Shown here in pieces: positions 43,825 through 53,449 of a stretch of DNA of 64,000 bases (its first letter is position 1; the number at the start of each line of letters is the position of its first letter). The DNA comes from Thermotalea metallivorans. Its GTDB lineage: Bacteria; Bacillota; Clostridia; Peptostreptococcales; Thermotaleaceae. The notes beneath the pieces were generated by a model. It ran no database searches. It was given only the letters and a program-made list of their open reading frames with translations, and had not been told where the DNA came from. Where the stretch lies: assembly GCF_001562415.1 (NCBI RefSeq), contig NZ_LOEE01000031.1, positions 1 through 64,000 on the forward strand, read 5' to 3'. The position numbers and the translations under genes are program-made.

Positions 43825-44309
43825 CCGCGGGAATCATAAAGGTTGGAATGGCAGATTTCAATGTGACAAAACATCCGGGAGTATTAACGACCTTGGGATT
43901 GGGGTCTTGTGTAGGAATCACCCTCTATGACCCTTTGACAAAGGTATGCGGACTTGTTCATATTATGTTGCCTTCCAGCAAAGCCATTAAAAACAACAGC
44001 AATTTGGCTAAGTTTGCCGACACAGGTATCCCATTGCTTTTAGAAGAGGTATTGAAGTTAGGTGCCAGTAAATCCAGACTTGTCAGTAAAATTGCCGGTG
44101 GGGCACAGATGTTTTCTTTTTCAAATAAAAACGATATCATGAAGATTGGGGAAAGAAATGTACAGGCCACCAAAGAGGTTTTGGGCGAGTTGAAGATTCC
44201 AATTATAGCAGAGGATACGGGGGGCAATTTTGGCAGAACCATAGAACTTTACTCTGATACAGGAATACTTCTTGTAAAAACCATAGGCCATGGAATGAAA
44301 CAAATATGA
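43821..44309 (+). CDS. cheD: Chemoreceptor glutamine deamidase CheD
   Basis: A 162-residue enzyme that deamidates receptors and is modulated by CheC. The catalytic Cys and His are visible in LGLGSCVGITLYDP and CGLVHIMLP. Overlaps cheC by 4 bp, as expected for a CheC-CheD pair. Confidence 0.95.
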   Translation: MTAGIIKVGMADFNVTKHPGVLTTLGLGSCVGITLYDPLTKVCGLVHIMLPSSKAIKNNSNLAKFADTGIPLLLEEVLKLGASKSRLVSKIAGGAQMFSFSNKNDIMKIGERNVQATKEVLGELKIPIIAEDTGGNFGRTIELYSDTGILLVKTIGHGMKQI

Positions 44310-44322
44310 ATGGAGTTATTAT

Positions 44323-44679
44323 ATGGAGATCTTAAGAAAAATACCCTATATTTTGCTGTTTTTATCTATTTTTATCAGTACATTGGTCGGGATGCTGGCA
44401 AATATAACTTTTCTTTCATTTTTAAAAAGAACCATCCTGTTTTATGTAGTAATATTTTTAGGATCTTATATGGGTGTATCCAATGTATTGAAAGCAAAAA
44501 TAACACAGAATACGGCTAAAGACAGTTCTGTACAACAGATAGACCTTATTATTCCCTCTGAACAACCGGAATTATATAACAAAAAAGATGACGAACAAAC
44601 AGATTTTATACCGATAGACTTTAAGAATTATGATACAAATTATTCTTCGAAACCTTATGGGAAAACCAATGGGTCTTAA
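44323..44679 (+). CDS. Hypothetical membrane protein in the motility cluster
   Basis: A 118-residue protein that I do not recognise. It has two N-terminal membrane helices at ~8-30 (YILLFLSIFISTLVGMLANI) and ~36-53 (ILFYVVIFLGSYMGVSNVL), and a hydrophilic C-terminal tail of ~65 residues rich in Asp, Glu and Lys. It sits 13 bp after cheD and 14 bp before the sigma-28 gene, so it is expressed with them. Confidence 0.75.
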   Translation: MEILRKIPYILLFLSIFISTLVGMLANITFLSFLKRTILFYVVIFLGSYMGVSNVLKAKITQNTAKDSSVQQIDLIIPSEQPELYNKKDDEQTDFIPIDFKNYDTNYSSKPYGKTNGS

Positions 44680-44693
44680 GGGGGAATAGAGTT

Positions 44694-45428
44694 ATGTCGA
44701 ATCATCGTTTATGGGATCAATATACCAAAACGAAAGATAAATCCATTAAGGATCAATTGATCTTGTCCTACATCGATTTTGTGAAGATCGTTGCAGGGAG
44801 ACTATATAATAATTATGGAAACCAGATAGAGTTTGAGGATCTTGTCAGCTATGGCATATTTGGACTCTTGGATGCAATCGATAAATTTGACCCGGGAAAA
44901 AATGTAAAATTTGAAACCTATGCATATATCCGAATCAGGGGGGCGATTATCGATCAATTGAGAAATCTAGATTGGATTCCCAGGTCTGTCAGGCAAAAAT
45001 ACAAAAAATTAGAAGATGCTTACAAGTCCATTGAAAATCAAAGGGGAAGAAGTGCGGATGACGAAGAAGTTGCAGCAATACTGGGAATTTCTTTAGATGA
45101 GCTGAATGAAATGTTAGCGGATGTTCATTCTTTTACCGTCGTCTCCTTGGAAGAAAAAATTTTAAATAATGCAAACTTTTCTGTCATTGATGACGATATA
45201 AATAATGAGCCGCAACAATATTTTGAAAAGGAGGAGATGAAACGGATTTTAATTGAATCGATCAATAGCCTTCCCGAGAGGGAAAGGAAAATTATCAGTT
45301 TATACTACTACTCAGAATTGACTTATAAAGAAATATCTCACATTATGGGGATATCAGAATCAAGGATTTCACAATTGCATACGAAGGCAATCATGCGACT
45401 GAAGGCAAAATTGGAAAAAACAGGTTAA
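44694..45428 (+). CDS. sigD: RNA polymerase sigma-28 factor (SigD/FliA/WhiG family)
   Basis: A 244-residue sigma factor that transcribes late flagellar genes (flagellin, caps, chemoreceptors). Region 2 reads FEDLVSYGIFGLLDAIDKFD and FETYAYIRIRGAIIDQLRNL; region 3 starts IPRSVRQKYKKLEDAY; region 4 is YYSELTYKEISHIMGISESR. GGGGGAAT precedes the ATG. The anti-sigma factor FlgM is not in this window. Confidence 0.95.
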   Translation: MSNHRLWDQYTKTKDKSIKDQLILSYIDFVKIVAGRLYNNYGNQIEFEDLVSYGIFGLLDAIDKFDPGKNVKFETYAYIRIRGAIIDQLRNLDWIPRSVRQKYKKLEDAYKSIENQRGRSADDEEVAAILGISLDELNEMLADVHSFTVVSLEEKILNNANFSVIDDDINNEPQQYFEKEEMKRILIESINSLPERERKIISLYYYSELTYKEISHIMGISESRISQLHTKAIMRLKAKLEKTG

Positions 45429-45446
45429 TTCATAAAAAGGTGGTGA

Positions 45447-47057
45447 TTGCAATTGAAAAAAGAGTATATCATAACCGAGGGAAAGACTTATGAAGAAGCA
45501 GTGGAAAAGGGTTTAAAAGAACTGAACACAACCCTAGAAAATGTGGACATTGAAGTTTTGGAAGAAGGAAAATCAATATTTCATTTCACCACAAAACATT
45601 ATAAAATTCAAATAAAGAAAAAAAATATTCAAGAAGATCCTTTAACGAAGGATGCGCTTAGGGATAGGGAGAAGGAATGCACGGATGGTCAAGTAGTGAT
45701 TGAAGTGAGTAAGGATGAAATGAAGGCCTTTATGACCATGATACCGCCTGAAGGCGGAAAAATGATTACAAAGGAAGATGTAACAAATGCGCTTATTGCG
45801 GCGGATGTCGTTTATGGAATAGATTCCATGGCAATTGAAAATGCCATTATACAAAACAACTTTCATCATAAGATTGAGGTAGCCCGGGGAAAAGAGGCAA
45901 TCCATGGTTTAGATGGAACCATACAGTATCTTTTTGATATACATGCAAAAATACAGCCTGAAATTTTAGAAGACGGATCGGTGAATTTTAAAGAACTGAA
46001 TTTGATTCAGAATGTAAAAAAAGGAGATGTACTGGCCATTAGAACCTTGCCCACAGACGGTATTGAAGGCATAACCGTAAGGGGGCGGGCATTGCCGGCA
46101 AAGCCAGGAAAGCCTGTGCATTTTAAAAGGGGAAAAAATGTAGTGGAAAGTCCCGACGGACTGCAACTGATTGCAGATGCAAACGGACAAGTAAAACTGT
46201 TGGACGATAAGGTGACGGTCCTGCAAGTCTGTGAAATCAACGGGGATGTGGATAATTCAACGGGGAATATCCATTTTAACGGAAAAGTGATAGTAAAAGG
46301 AAATGTGGCAACGGGTTTTGAAATCCATTGTGATGGAGATGTGGAAGTATATGGTGTAGTCGAAGGAGCTATGATTCATGCGGAAGGGAATATTATATTG
46401 CACAAGGGAATCCAGGGAAATAACAGCGGCAGGTTATTCAGCAGGCAAGACATTATTGCCCGCTATATGGAAAATTGTTATGCCAAGGCCTATGGCAATA
46501 TTCAGGCGGAGGTAGTGATGCACTGCAAATTGGAATCGAAAGGGCAGGTCATTGTTACAGGCAAGAAGGGATTGATTGTAGGGGGGGAAATAAGAGCAAA
46601 TCAGGATATTTCCGCAAAAATTATAGGGTCCAGTATGGCGACGGCAACGAAGCTGGAAGTAGGCATCGACCCTGAAATGAAAGAACGATATGATCATCTG
46701 AAAGAAGAAATGGATCATTTGACGAAAAATATGGATCATGTAAACAAGGCCATTGATTTACTGACAAAAATGGCTAAGATTGCTGCCCTTCCTCCCGACA
46801 AGGAAGAGATATTGAGAAAATCGCTGAATACCAAACAATATTTAGAAGTGAAAATAGAAAGTGTCAGCCAGGAGCTTGTCAATTTGAAGCAGATCCTTCA
46901 GTCTTTGTCCAATGGAAGAATTCATGCTGAAAATGTTATTTATCCCGGAGTAAAGATTTCTATTGGAAATTCCTTTTATTATGTGAGGGATGAAATTCAA
47001 CGGGCCACCATTCTTCGGGAAGATGGTGAGATCAAAATCATCCCCTATTTGAAATAA
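45447..47057 (+). CDS. FapA family (DUF342) polymer-scaffold-like protein
   Basis: A 536-residue protein with an N-terminal Jag_N/KhpB-like domain (EGKTYEEAVEKGLKELNTTL) and the FapA beta-helix-like domain (NGDVDNSTGNIHFNGKVIVK, GDVEVYGVVEGAMIHAEGNI). A coiled coil at ~412-450 (LKEEMDHLTKNMDHVNKAID) precedes a short C-terminal beta part. FapA proteins are common after sigD in clostridia; the cellular role is not settled. TTG at 45447 or 45453 behind AAAAGGTGGTGA. Confidence 0.85.
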   Translation: MQLKKEYIITEGKTYEEAVEKGLKELNTTLENVDIEVLEEGKSIFHFTTKHYKIQIKKKNIQEDPLTKDALRDREKECTDGQVVIEVSKDEMKAFMTMIPPEGGKMITKEDVTNALIAADVVYGIDSMAIENAIIQNNFHHKIEVARGKEAIHGLDGTIQYLFDIHAKIQPEILEDGSVNFKELNLIQNVKKGDVLAIRTLPTDGIEGITVRGRALPAKPGKPVHFKRGKNVVESPDGLQLIADANGQVKLLDDKVTVLQVCEINGDVDNSTGNIHFNGKVIVKGNVATGFEIHCDGDVEVYGVVEGAMIHAEGNIILHKGIQGNNSGRLFSRQDIIARYMENCYAKAYGNIQAEVVMHCKLESKGQVIVTGKKGLIVGGEIRANQDISAKIIGSSMATATKLEVGIDPEMKERYDHLKEEMDHLTKNMDHVNKAIDLLTKMAKIAALPPDKEEILRKSLNTKQYLEVKIESVSQELVNLKQILQSLSNGRIHAENVIYPGVKISIGNSFYYVRDEIQRATILREDGEIKIIPYLK

Positions 47058-47078
47058 AAAAAAGAGGGTGGAATATGT

Positions 47079-47411
47079 ATGGCTATCAGACCCGTAGACC
47101 TTCAACCAATGATTCCTAAAAATATCAGACTATCTCAAGAAAATCAATGGCTAAATAATAAAGAAAGAATGGAACATCAACACCTTGTCATGGCGGACAA
47201 AAAAAATGTTGAAAATCAGCTTCAAAGAGTCAATGCCTTTGAGAAAAAAGATCATCCCCAAATTAAAAACCAAGAGGGCCATAAAGGTAAACAGGGGAGA
47301 GATCATCCTTCAAAGGATGACGGCAAACAGGAAAAGGAAGAAAAAAATTTTTTCAAAGACAGGCCAAAGTCTGCAGATGGAAAAGGTATAAAAATTGATA
47401 TCACAATCTGA
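47079..47411 (+). CDS. Small charged hypothetical protein
   Basis: A 110-residue hydrophilic protein beginning MAIRPVDLQPMIPKNIRLSQ, with a middle and end dominated by Lys, Glu, Asp, Gln and His, probably disordered. No known domain recognised. It overlaps the next gene by one base and lies inside the motility cluster, so a regulatory or scaffold role near FapA/SwrB is possible but unproven. Confidence 0.7.
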   Translation: MAIRPVDLQPMIPKNIRLSQENQWLNNKERMEHQHLVMADKKNVENQLQRVNAFEKKDHPQIKNQEGHKGKQGRDHPSKDDGKQEKEEKNFFKDRPKSADGKGIKIDITI

Positions 47412-47962
47412 TGTTGGGGGTAGAAATGACAAATACTTTATTGAACTATATTCTTTTTTTTATAGGCGCATTGATTGTGCTGGTATCTTTTCTTTTTTTA
47501 AAAAAATATAAGGGTTCTTTTTTTTCCGATCCTATGGCTGCTCTCAAAGAAGAGGAAAAAAAATTGATAGACTGCATAGAGATCGCTGAAGATATTATCA
47601 AGGAATTAAATGCAGTCAGCGATCATATTATTCAAAACATTGATGCAAAGGCAGCGGAAATATGCCAAATATTAGAAGAAGCAGATAAAATCCGAAAGAA
47701 CCAGACAGACTTTTTTTTGGAAAACATATCTGAGCCATTAGGGCATATAGCAGCCGTAAAATGCGAAGTAACCGAAGGGAGAGGGGGCCGATTGGGAATA
47801 GAAAAAGGAGATCGAGAGAATGAAGAAGAAATGGCTGATGCCATGGAAGTCAATAAAATATTCAGCCTCCATGATCAAGGGTATACTTCTTCTCAAATAG
47901 CAAAACAATTAAACAAGGGGATTGGTGAAGTACAGTTAATATTAAATTTGAGAAAGCGGTGA
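47411..47962 (+). CDS. SwrB-like membrane protein (DUF6115-type)
   Basis: A 183-residue protein with one N-terminal membrane helix (ILFFIGALIVLVSFLFLKKY), a helical middle, and a C-terminal helix-turn-helix-like motif (FSLHDQGYTSSQIAKQLNKG, then IGEVQLILNL). SwrB in B. subtilis follows sigD in the same place and promotes flagellar assembly activation. The match is by architecture and synteny; sequence identity looks low. The internal ATG (MTNTLLN) two to six codons later is also possible. Confidence 0.7.
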   Translation: MLGVEMTNTLLNYILFFIGALIVLVSFLFLKKYKGSFFSDPMAALKEEEKKLIDCIEIAEDIIKELNAVSDHIIQNIDAKAAEICQILEEADKIRKNQTDFFLENISEPLGHIAAVKCEVTEGRGGRLGIEKGDRENEEEMADAMEVNKIFSLHDQGYTSSQIAKQLNKGIGEVQLILNLRKR

Positions 47963-47966
47963 AAGG

Positions 47967-48416
47967 TTGAAAAACAGGATATTATGGGTGTGGATGCTTG
48001 GTATTGGCATAGGGATCATAATTTCTTCCTCTCTTAATGTATTGACGCAACCGAAAATTACTGAAGATTTTATCAGACGGGAAGCAAGAAAACTGGGAAT
48101 GATTGACCCTAAGGATTATTTTGACAAATCGGCCATGGAAAAACAGAAGGAATCCCCATCACAGGAAAAAAGGAATGACTTAGCTTTTCCTGCTGCCAAT
48201 CACAGGATTACCATCAAGATCCCCAAAGGAACGACCAGCAAGGAAATCGCAAAAATATTAAAAGAAAATCGTTTGATTGTCTCAGAGGAAAATTTTCTGA
48301 ATAAAGTATATGCCAAAGGGATGACGGGCAAAATAAGATGGGGAAAATATGAATTTTCATCGGATTCTTCTGAGGATGAAATTATAGAAAAAATCATCAA
48401 TGGTGACTTTGAGTAA
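47967..48416 (+). CDS. MltG/YceG N-terminal-like domain protein, lacking the catalytic part
   Basis: A 149-residue protein from TTG 47967. A signal-anchor helix (ILWVWMLGIGIGIIISSSLN) is followed by a spacer and a LysM-like module (KIPKGTTSKEIAKILKENRL, then VSEENFLNKVYAKG). The last part (IRWGKYEFSSDSSEDEIIEK) matches the segment before the YceG catalytic domain, which is absent. It may bind peptidoglycan or be a remnant. Last gene of the motility cluster; hairpins follow before rpsB. Confidence 0.75.
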   Translation: MKNRILWVWMLGIGIGIIISSSLNVLTQPKITEDFIRREARKLGMIDPKDYFDKSAMEKQKESPSQEKRNDLAFPAANHRITIKIPKGTTSKEIAKILKENRLIVSEENFLNKVYAKGMTGKIRWGKYEFSSDSSEDEIIEKIINGDFE

Positions 48417-48440
48417 ATATGGAAAAAGTCTATGCATCAG

Positions 48441-48466
48441 CCCTGTAGCATTCCCACAGGGTATAT
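48441..48466 (+). terminator. Terminator-like hairpin at the end of the fla/che cluster
   Basis: CCCTGT (48441-48446) pairs with ACAGGG (48456-48461); the following TATATTTG is only partly T-rich. It is the best candidate end for the motility transcript, about 25 bp after the last stop. Confidence 0.45.
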
Positions 48467-48559
48467 TTGTGAAAAAATAGGCGGGAAACCTATTCCATAT
48501 ATAGTATATTTAGAGAATTGACAGGGAAAAATGGTGATACATCTATAAGCAAATTTTTA

Positions 48560-48589
48560 TTGCCAAATCCATTCTTCCTATGTTATACT
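48560..48589 (+). promoter_or_regulatory. Sigma-A promoter of rpsB-tsf
   Basis: TTGCCA (48560-48565), 18-bp spacer, TATACT (48584-48589) with an upstream TG giving an extended -10. It lies ~106 bp before the rpsB ATG. Confidence 0.65.
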
Positions 48590-48595
48590 ACATAA

Positions 48596-48694
48596 GGTGA
48601 TTGAATACACACGCTCTGGAATTTTTAAATTGGTGCCTGCGGGTCTTTTAAAAAGATGAACAGAGTGGAGGAAAAAACCAAGGAGGTGAAGAAA
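48596..48694 (+). promoter_or_regulatory. Structured rpsB 5' leader
   Basis: The ~100-nt leader has an outer stem GCTCTG (48614-48619) with CAGAGT (48661-48666), enclosing TCTTT/AAAGA and GGTGCCTGCGGGT. It ends in AAGGAGGTG before the ATG. Autoregulation by S2 through such a leader is known in principle for ribosomal operons; the link here is inference. Confidence 0.35.
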
Positions 48695-49393
48695 ATGTCA
48701 GTAATATCAATGAAACAGCTTTTGGAAGCAGGTGTTCATTTTGGGCATCAAACCAGAAGATGGAATCCTAAAATGGCTGAGTACATTTTCACAGAAAGAA
48801 ACGGTATCTACATTATCGACTTGCAAAAGACTGTAAAAAAAGTTGAAGAAGCTTATGCATTTGTCAAAGAAATTGCAGCAAGCAATAAGACAATTCTATT
48901 TGTAGGTACGAAGAAGCAAGCTCAAGAATCCATCGAGCAGGAAGCAAAAAGATGTGGCATGTATTACGTCAATCAAAGATGGCTCGGGGGAATGTTGACA
49001 AACTACAAGACAATTCGTAGAAGAATTGACCGTCTTCACGAACTAGTGAGAATGGAAGAGGAAGGAATGTTTGATGTTCTGCCGAAGAAGGAAGTAATCA
49101 AGCTGAAAAATGAGCAAGAGAAACTTGAAAAATTCCTAGGCGGAATTAAAGAAATGAATGAACTTCCAGGGGCACTGTTTGTTGTAGACCCAAGAAAAGA
49201 GAGAATCGCTGTGCAGGAAGCTCAAAAATTAGGCATACCTGTGGTAGGCATCGTTGACACAAACTGTGATCCTGATGAAGTTGACTATGTAATTCCGGCC
49301 AACGATGATGCGATCAGAGCTGTAAAACTGATCACTGCGAAGATTGCTGATGCAGTGATTGAAGGCAGACAAGGCGAACAAATGGAAGAGTAA
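48695..49393 (+). CDS. rpsB: 30S ribosomal protein S2
   Basis: A 232-residue ribosomal protein. [20 protein letters not shown] is the standard start, followed by [20 protein letters not shown] and the late motif [23 protein letters not shown] 48695 lies 6-8 bp after AAGGAGGTG; the longer frame from 48656 is leader sequence. Followed by tsf after a hairpin. Confidence 0.98.
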   Translation: MSVISMKQLLEAGVHFGHQTRRWNPKMAEYIFTERNGIYIIDLQKTVKKVEEAYAFVKEIAASNKTILFVGTKKQAQESIEQEAKRCGMYYVNQRWLGGMLTNYKTIRRRIDRLHELVRMEEEGMFDVLPKKEVIKLKNEQEKLEKFLGGIKEMNELPGALFVVDPRKERIAVQEAQKLGIPVVGIVDTNCDPDEVDYVIPANDDAIRAVKLITAKIADAVIEGRQGEQMEE

Positions 49394-49401
49394 CGAAGGA
49401 T

Positions 49402-49443
49402 GGTAAGGGTTAAGAAGGGATTTTATCCCTTACTGCTCTTACC
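49402..49443 (+). terminator. rpsB-tsf intercistronic hairpin (attenuator)
   Basis: Outer stem GGTAAG (49402-49407) with CTTACC (49438-49443) encloses AAGGGAT (49415-49421) and ATCCCTT (49425-49431). Only ATTTAT follows, so read-through to tsf is expected. Confidence 0.6.
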
Positions 49444-49483
49444 ATTTATAATATACACTGAAAACACGTGAGGAGGCGTTCTT

Positions 49484-50131
49484 ATGGCGATTACAGCAGG
49501 AATGGTTAAAGATTTGAGAGAAAGAACCGGAGCCGGTATGATGGACTGTAAAAAGGCACTGGAAGAATCCAATGGCGATATGGATAAGGCTATTGAGATC
49601 CTTAGGGAAAAAGGATTGGCAAAAGCCGCTAAAAAGGCTGGCAGAATTGCCGCTGAAGGGTTAGTGGAAGCATATATCCATGGCGGAAGAATCGGCGTAT
49701 TGGTAGAGGTAAACAGCGAAACAGATTTTGTTGCGAAAAATGAAGAATTTAAGCAATTTGTAAAGGACGTGGCCATGCAGATAGCAGCGGCGAATCCCCT
49801 TTACATAAGAAGAGAAGAAGTGCCGGAAGAGGTTATTCAAAAAGAAAGAGAGATTTTGAGAGCTCAGGCCCTAAACGAAGGCAAGCCGGAGAAGATTGTT
49901 GATAAGATGGTAGAAGGAAGAATTGAGAAGTTCTTTAAGGAAGTTTGCTTATTAGAACAAGCCTTCATTCGAGATCCGGAGATTACTATTCAGGATTTAT
50001 TGAATGAAAAGATAGCAAAAATCGGGGAAAATTTATCCATACGAAGATTTGTTCGTTATGAAGTTGGAGAAGGTATTGAGAAGAAAGAAGAAAACTTTGC
50101 AGAAGAAGTAGCGAAACAAATAAATAGCTAA
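49484..50131 (+). CDS. tsf: Elongation factor Ts
   Basis: A 215-residue guanine nucleotide exchange factor for EF-Tu. The N-terminal UBA-like domain ([20 protein letters not shown]), the TDFV motif ([14 protein letters not shown]) and the C-terminal PFVRY-like end ([19 protein letters not shown]) are present. It is the short form common in clostridia. GAGGAGG precedes the ATG. Confidence 0.97.
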   Translation: MAITAGMVKDLRERTGAGMMDCKKALEESNGDMDKAIEILREKGLAKAAKKAGRIAAEGLVEAYIHGGRIGVLVEVNSETDFVAKNEEFKQFVKDVAMQIAAANPLYIRREEVPEEVIQKEREILRAQALNEGKPEKIVDKMVEGRIEKFFKEVCLLEQAFIRDPEITIQDLLNEKIAKIGENLSIRRFVRYEVGEGIEKKEENFAEEVAKQINS

Positions 50132-50147
50132 TCCGACAATTAAACAT

Positions 50148-50175
50148 AGAGAACACTGGCCGTGTTCTCTTTTTT
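50148..50175 (+). terminator. Rho-independent terminator of tsf
   Basis: AGAGAACAC (50148-50156) pairs perfectly with GTGTTCTCT (50162-50170) around a 5-nt loop, then TTTTT. Confidence 0.9.
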
Positions 50176-50177
50176 AA

Positions 50178-50960
<783 letters not shown>

Positions 50961-50963
50961 CAA

Positions 50964-51521
50964 ATGAATTTGAGCGTTCACAAGGAACTGGATGAAAAAA
51001 TGCAAAAAACTATTAAAGTATTAAAAGAAGAGTTGCACAGCATCAGGGCCGGGAGGGCAAATCCGGCATTATTGGATCGAATTACCGTTGAATATTACGG
51101 AACACCTACCCCTTTAAAACAGATTGCTACAGTTTCTGCACCGGAGCCAAGATTGCTGGTGATTCAGCCCTTTGATAAATCTGCTGTGCAAGCAATTGAA
51201 AAAGCCATTACCCAATCGGATTTAGGCATCAATCCATCTAACGATGGAAAGATTATTCGGCTGGCCATTCCCCAATTAACGGAAGAAAGAAGAAAAGAAC
51301 TGACAAAATTAGCAAAAAAAATTGGAGAAGATGCGAAGGTTGCTATTCGAAATGAGCGAAGGGAAGCCAACGATAAACTAAAGAAGATGCAGAAAAATGC
51401 CGAGATTACAGAAGATGATTTAAAGAAAGCAGAAGATGAAGTACAAAAAATGACAAATAAATATATTGATATTATTGATGAATTAATTGAGAAAAAAGAA
51501 AAAGAAATTATGGAGGTATAA
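50964..51521 (+). CDS. frr: Ribosome recycling factor
   Basis: A 185-residue protein that splits post-termination ribosomes with EF-G. Typical blocks: [40 protein letters not shown], and [18 protein letters not shown]. Co-transcribed with pyrH. Confidence 0.98.
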   Translation: MNLSVHKELDEKMQKTIKVLKEELHSIRAGRANPALLDRITVEYYGTPTPLKQIATVSAPEPRLLVIQPFDKSAVQAIEKAITQSDLGINPSNDGKIIRLAIPQLTEERRKELTKLAKKIGEDAKVAIRNERREANDKLKKMQKNAEITEDDLKKAEDEVQKMTNKYIDIIDELIEKKEKEIMEV

Positions 51522-51527
51522 CGCTAC

Positions 51528-51713
51528 GTGTATATACCGGATGTGGTTGGATTTCCTTTGGAAAAAGCTCAGGATGAGTTAACAAAATTAGGTCTTGGGG
51601 TTGTTATCCTAGAAACCTTTTCACCGAAAGAAAAGGAACCTATCGGTGAATGTAGAGTAGTGAAACAAACACAAATAAGTGATCAAATTGAACTGACTGT
51701 AAGTTTTTTCTAA
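51528..51713 (+). CDS. Single PASTA-domain protein
   Basis: A 61-residue protein from GTG 51528 that consists of one PASTA-like domain. It opens with the usual IPDVVGFPLEKAQDELTKLG, then a strand pair and VVKQTQISDQIELTVSFF. PASTA domains are usually repeated on the outside of PrkC-type kinases or PBPs, but this one has no signal peptide or membrane anchor. It lies 6 bp after frr. Function unknown. The stop is followed by a C-run/G-run hairpin. Confidence 0.8.
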   Translation: MYIPDVVGFPLEKAQDELTKLGLGVVILETFSPKEKEPIGECRVVKQTQISDQIELTVSFF

Positions 51714-51714
51714 G

Positions 51715-51736
51715 CCCCCGTTTCAAGGGGGTTTCC
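51715..51736 (+). terminator. GC hairpin after the PASTA gene
   Basis: CCCCC (51715-51719) pairs with GGGGG (51727-51731), then TTTCCC. The T tract is short, so termination may be partial before uppS. Confidence 0.55.
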
Positions 51737-51776
51737 CATTATTTGTTTTAACGAAAGGCATTGGGGGCATATCGGC

Positions 51777-52544
51777 ATGAAGATTTTTAAAAATTTATTT
51801 TGGAAACAAGAAAATACATACAATGTAGGGAATATAGATTTAGAAAATTTACCTGTTCACATTGCAATTATCATGGATGGAAACGGTCGCTGGGCGAAAA
51901 AACGAGGATTGCCCAGAACGGCAGGGCATAAGGCAGGAGTGGAAGCATTAAGGGATATCATCCGTACCTGTTCGCGATTAGGAATCAAGTATTTATCCTT
52001 ATATGCTTTTTCTACAGAAAATTGGAAAAGGCCCCAGGAAGAAGTAAATGGGCTCATGCAGCTTTTGGTATTGTATTTAAGGAAGGAAGTAGAAGAGCTC
52101 CATGAGAATCATGTAAAAATCAATGTGATTGGGGACATTCAAGGTTTGCCTGAGAATGCCCGGCAGGAAGTAGAGGCTGCAGTGGCCAGAACCGAGAATA
52201 ATGATGGATTGGTCGTAAATATTGCATTAAATTATGGGGGAAGGGCTGAAATCATACAGGCAGTCAAAGAAATATCCAGACGGGCAAAAAGAAACGAACT
52301 GGATATAGAGGCAATTGACGAAGAAATTTTTTCTAAATTTTTATATACAAAGGGCATTCCGGACCCGGATCTGGTCATTCGGCCCAGTGGAGAATTAAGG
52401 ATCAGCAATTTTTTGCTGTGGCAGATTGCCTATAGCGAGTTTTGGTTTTCCAATATATATTGGCCTGATTTTACCGGGAAAAATCTAGTGGAAGCCATTA
52501 TTGACTATCAAAAGAGAGACAGAAGATACGGAGGCGTTAAATAG
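51777..52544 (+). CDS. uppS: Undecaprenyl diphosphate synthase
   Basis: A 255-residue cis-prenyltransferase that makes the lipid carrier for cell wall synthesis. The catalytic D34 lies in IAIIMDGNGRWAKKRGLPR; YLSLYAFSTENWKRP and PDPDLVIRPSGELRISNFLL are the other signature blocks. cdsA follows after 12 bp. Confidence 0.97.
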   Translation: MKIFKNLFWKQENTYNVGNIDLENLPVHIAIIMDGNGRWAKKRGLPRTAGHKAGVEALRDIIRTCSRLGIKYLSLYAFSTENWKRPQEEVNGLMQLLVLYLRKEVEELHENHVKINVIGDIQGLPENARQEVEAAVARTENNDGLVVNIALNYGGRAEIIQAVKEISRRAKRNELDIEAIDEEIFSKFLYTKGIPDPDLVIRPSGELRISNFLLWQIAYSEFWFSNIYWPDFTGKNLVEAIIDYQKRDRRYGGVK

Positions 52545-52556
52545 GAGGAGATTCAA

Positions 52557-53345
52557 ATGTTGACAAGAATTATATCCGCTCTTTTAGGGATTCCCCTATT
52601 ATTATTTGTAGTGACGAAAGGTGGGATTACATTAAAAGTTTCCCTGCTGGCATTAACGATCATAGCAATGGATGAGTTTTTTAACGCCTTCAGCAATATC
52701 GGTGTTTACCCTTCAAAAATGATAGGGATTTCGAGTGCTATCTTGCTTGGGATTTTTACATATGTTGGAACACAAAGGGAATGGATTTTGCTTTGGTTTT
52801 TTATCAATATGATGTTCATTCTAGCTTATAATTTATTCAATCGAAGTGTCAATGTCCTGTCTTCAGGGATTACTGCCTTGGGGATATATTATATTGTGTT
52901 TTTTATGTTCCATATTATCTTTATTGCAGACAGTACCTATCCTAACCTTGTTTGGATGGTTTTTATTACTGCATGGGCAACAGATACCTCAGCTTATTTT
53001 ACAGGCGTTTTCTTTGGACGGACAAAGCTTTGCCCCACCATCAGTCCCAAAAAGACGGTGGAGGGCGCTATTGGAGGAGTCATTGGAAGCACCATGGTGA
53101 GTGGTATCTTTGCAAAATATTTTGTACCAGATCTTATTTTTCATGGCATGGTTTTAGGATTTTTGGGCAGTATATTTGCACAAGCAGGGGATTTAACGGC
53201 ATCTGTTTTTAAAAGGCATGTAGGAATCAAAGACTATGGAAAAATAATGCCCGGCCATGGCGGCATATTAGATAGATTTGACAGTATACTTTTTACGGCT
53301 CCCGTCGTATATTATTATGTCATTCTATTTATTCAAAATGGCTGA
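52557..53345 (+). CDS. cdsA: Phosphatidate cytidylyltransferase
   Basis: A 262-residue polytopic membrane enzyme that makes CDP-diacylglycerol. The CDS signature is seen near the C-terminus as DYGKIMPGHGGILDRFDSIL. About seven or eight helices. AGGAGG precedes an ATG. A 104-bp gap without features separates it from dxr. Confidence 0.95.
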   Translation: MLTRIISALLGIPLLLFVVTKGGITLKVSLLALTIIAMDEFFNAFSNIGVYPSKMIGISSAILLGIFTYVGTQREWILLWFFINMMFILAYNLFNRSVNVLSSGITALGIYYIVFFMFHIIFIADSTYPNLVWMVFITAWATDTSAYFTGVFFGRTKLCPTISPKKTVEGAIGGVIGSTMVSGIFAKYFVPDLIFHGMVLGFLGSIFAQAGDLTASVFKRHVGIKDYGKIMPGHGGILDRFDSILFTAPVVYYYVILFIQNG

Positions 53346-53449
53346 TAGCTAATAAATAATAGATGGAAGACAGCAGCGACAAAAAAATGATGGAGTTTAT
53401 CTTCTTACCCAGATTGCAATTGTTTTACGAGAAATGAAAGGATGATGGA

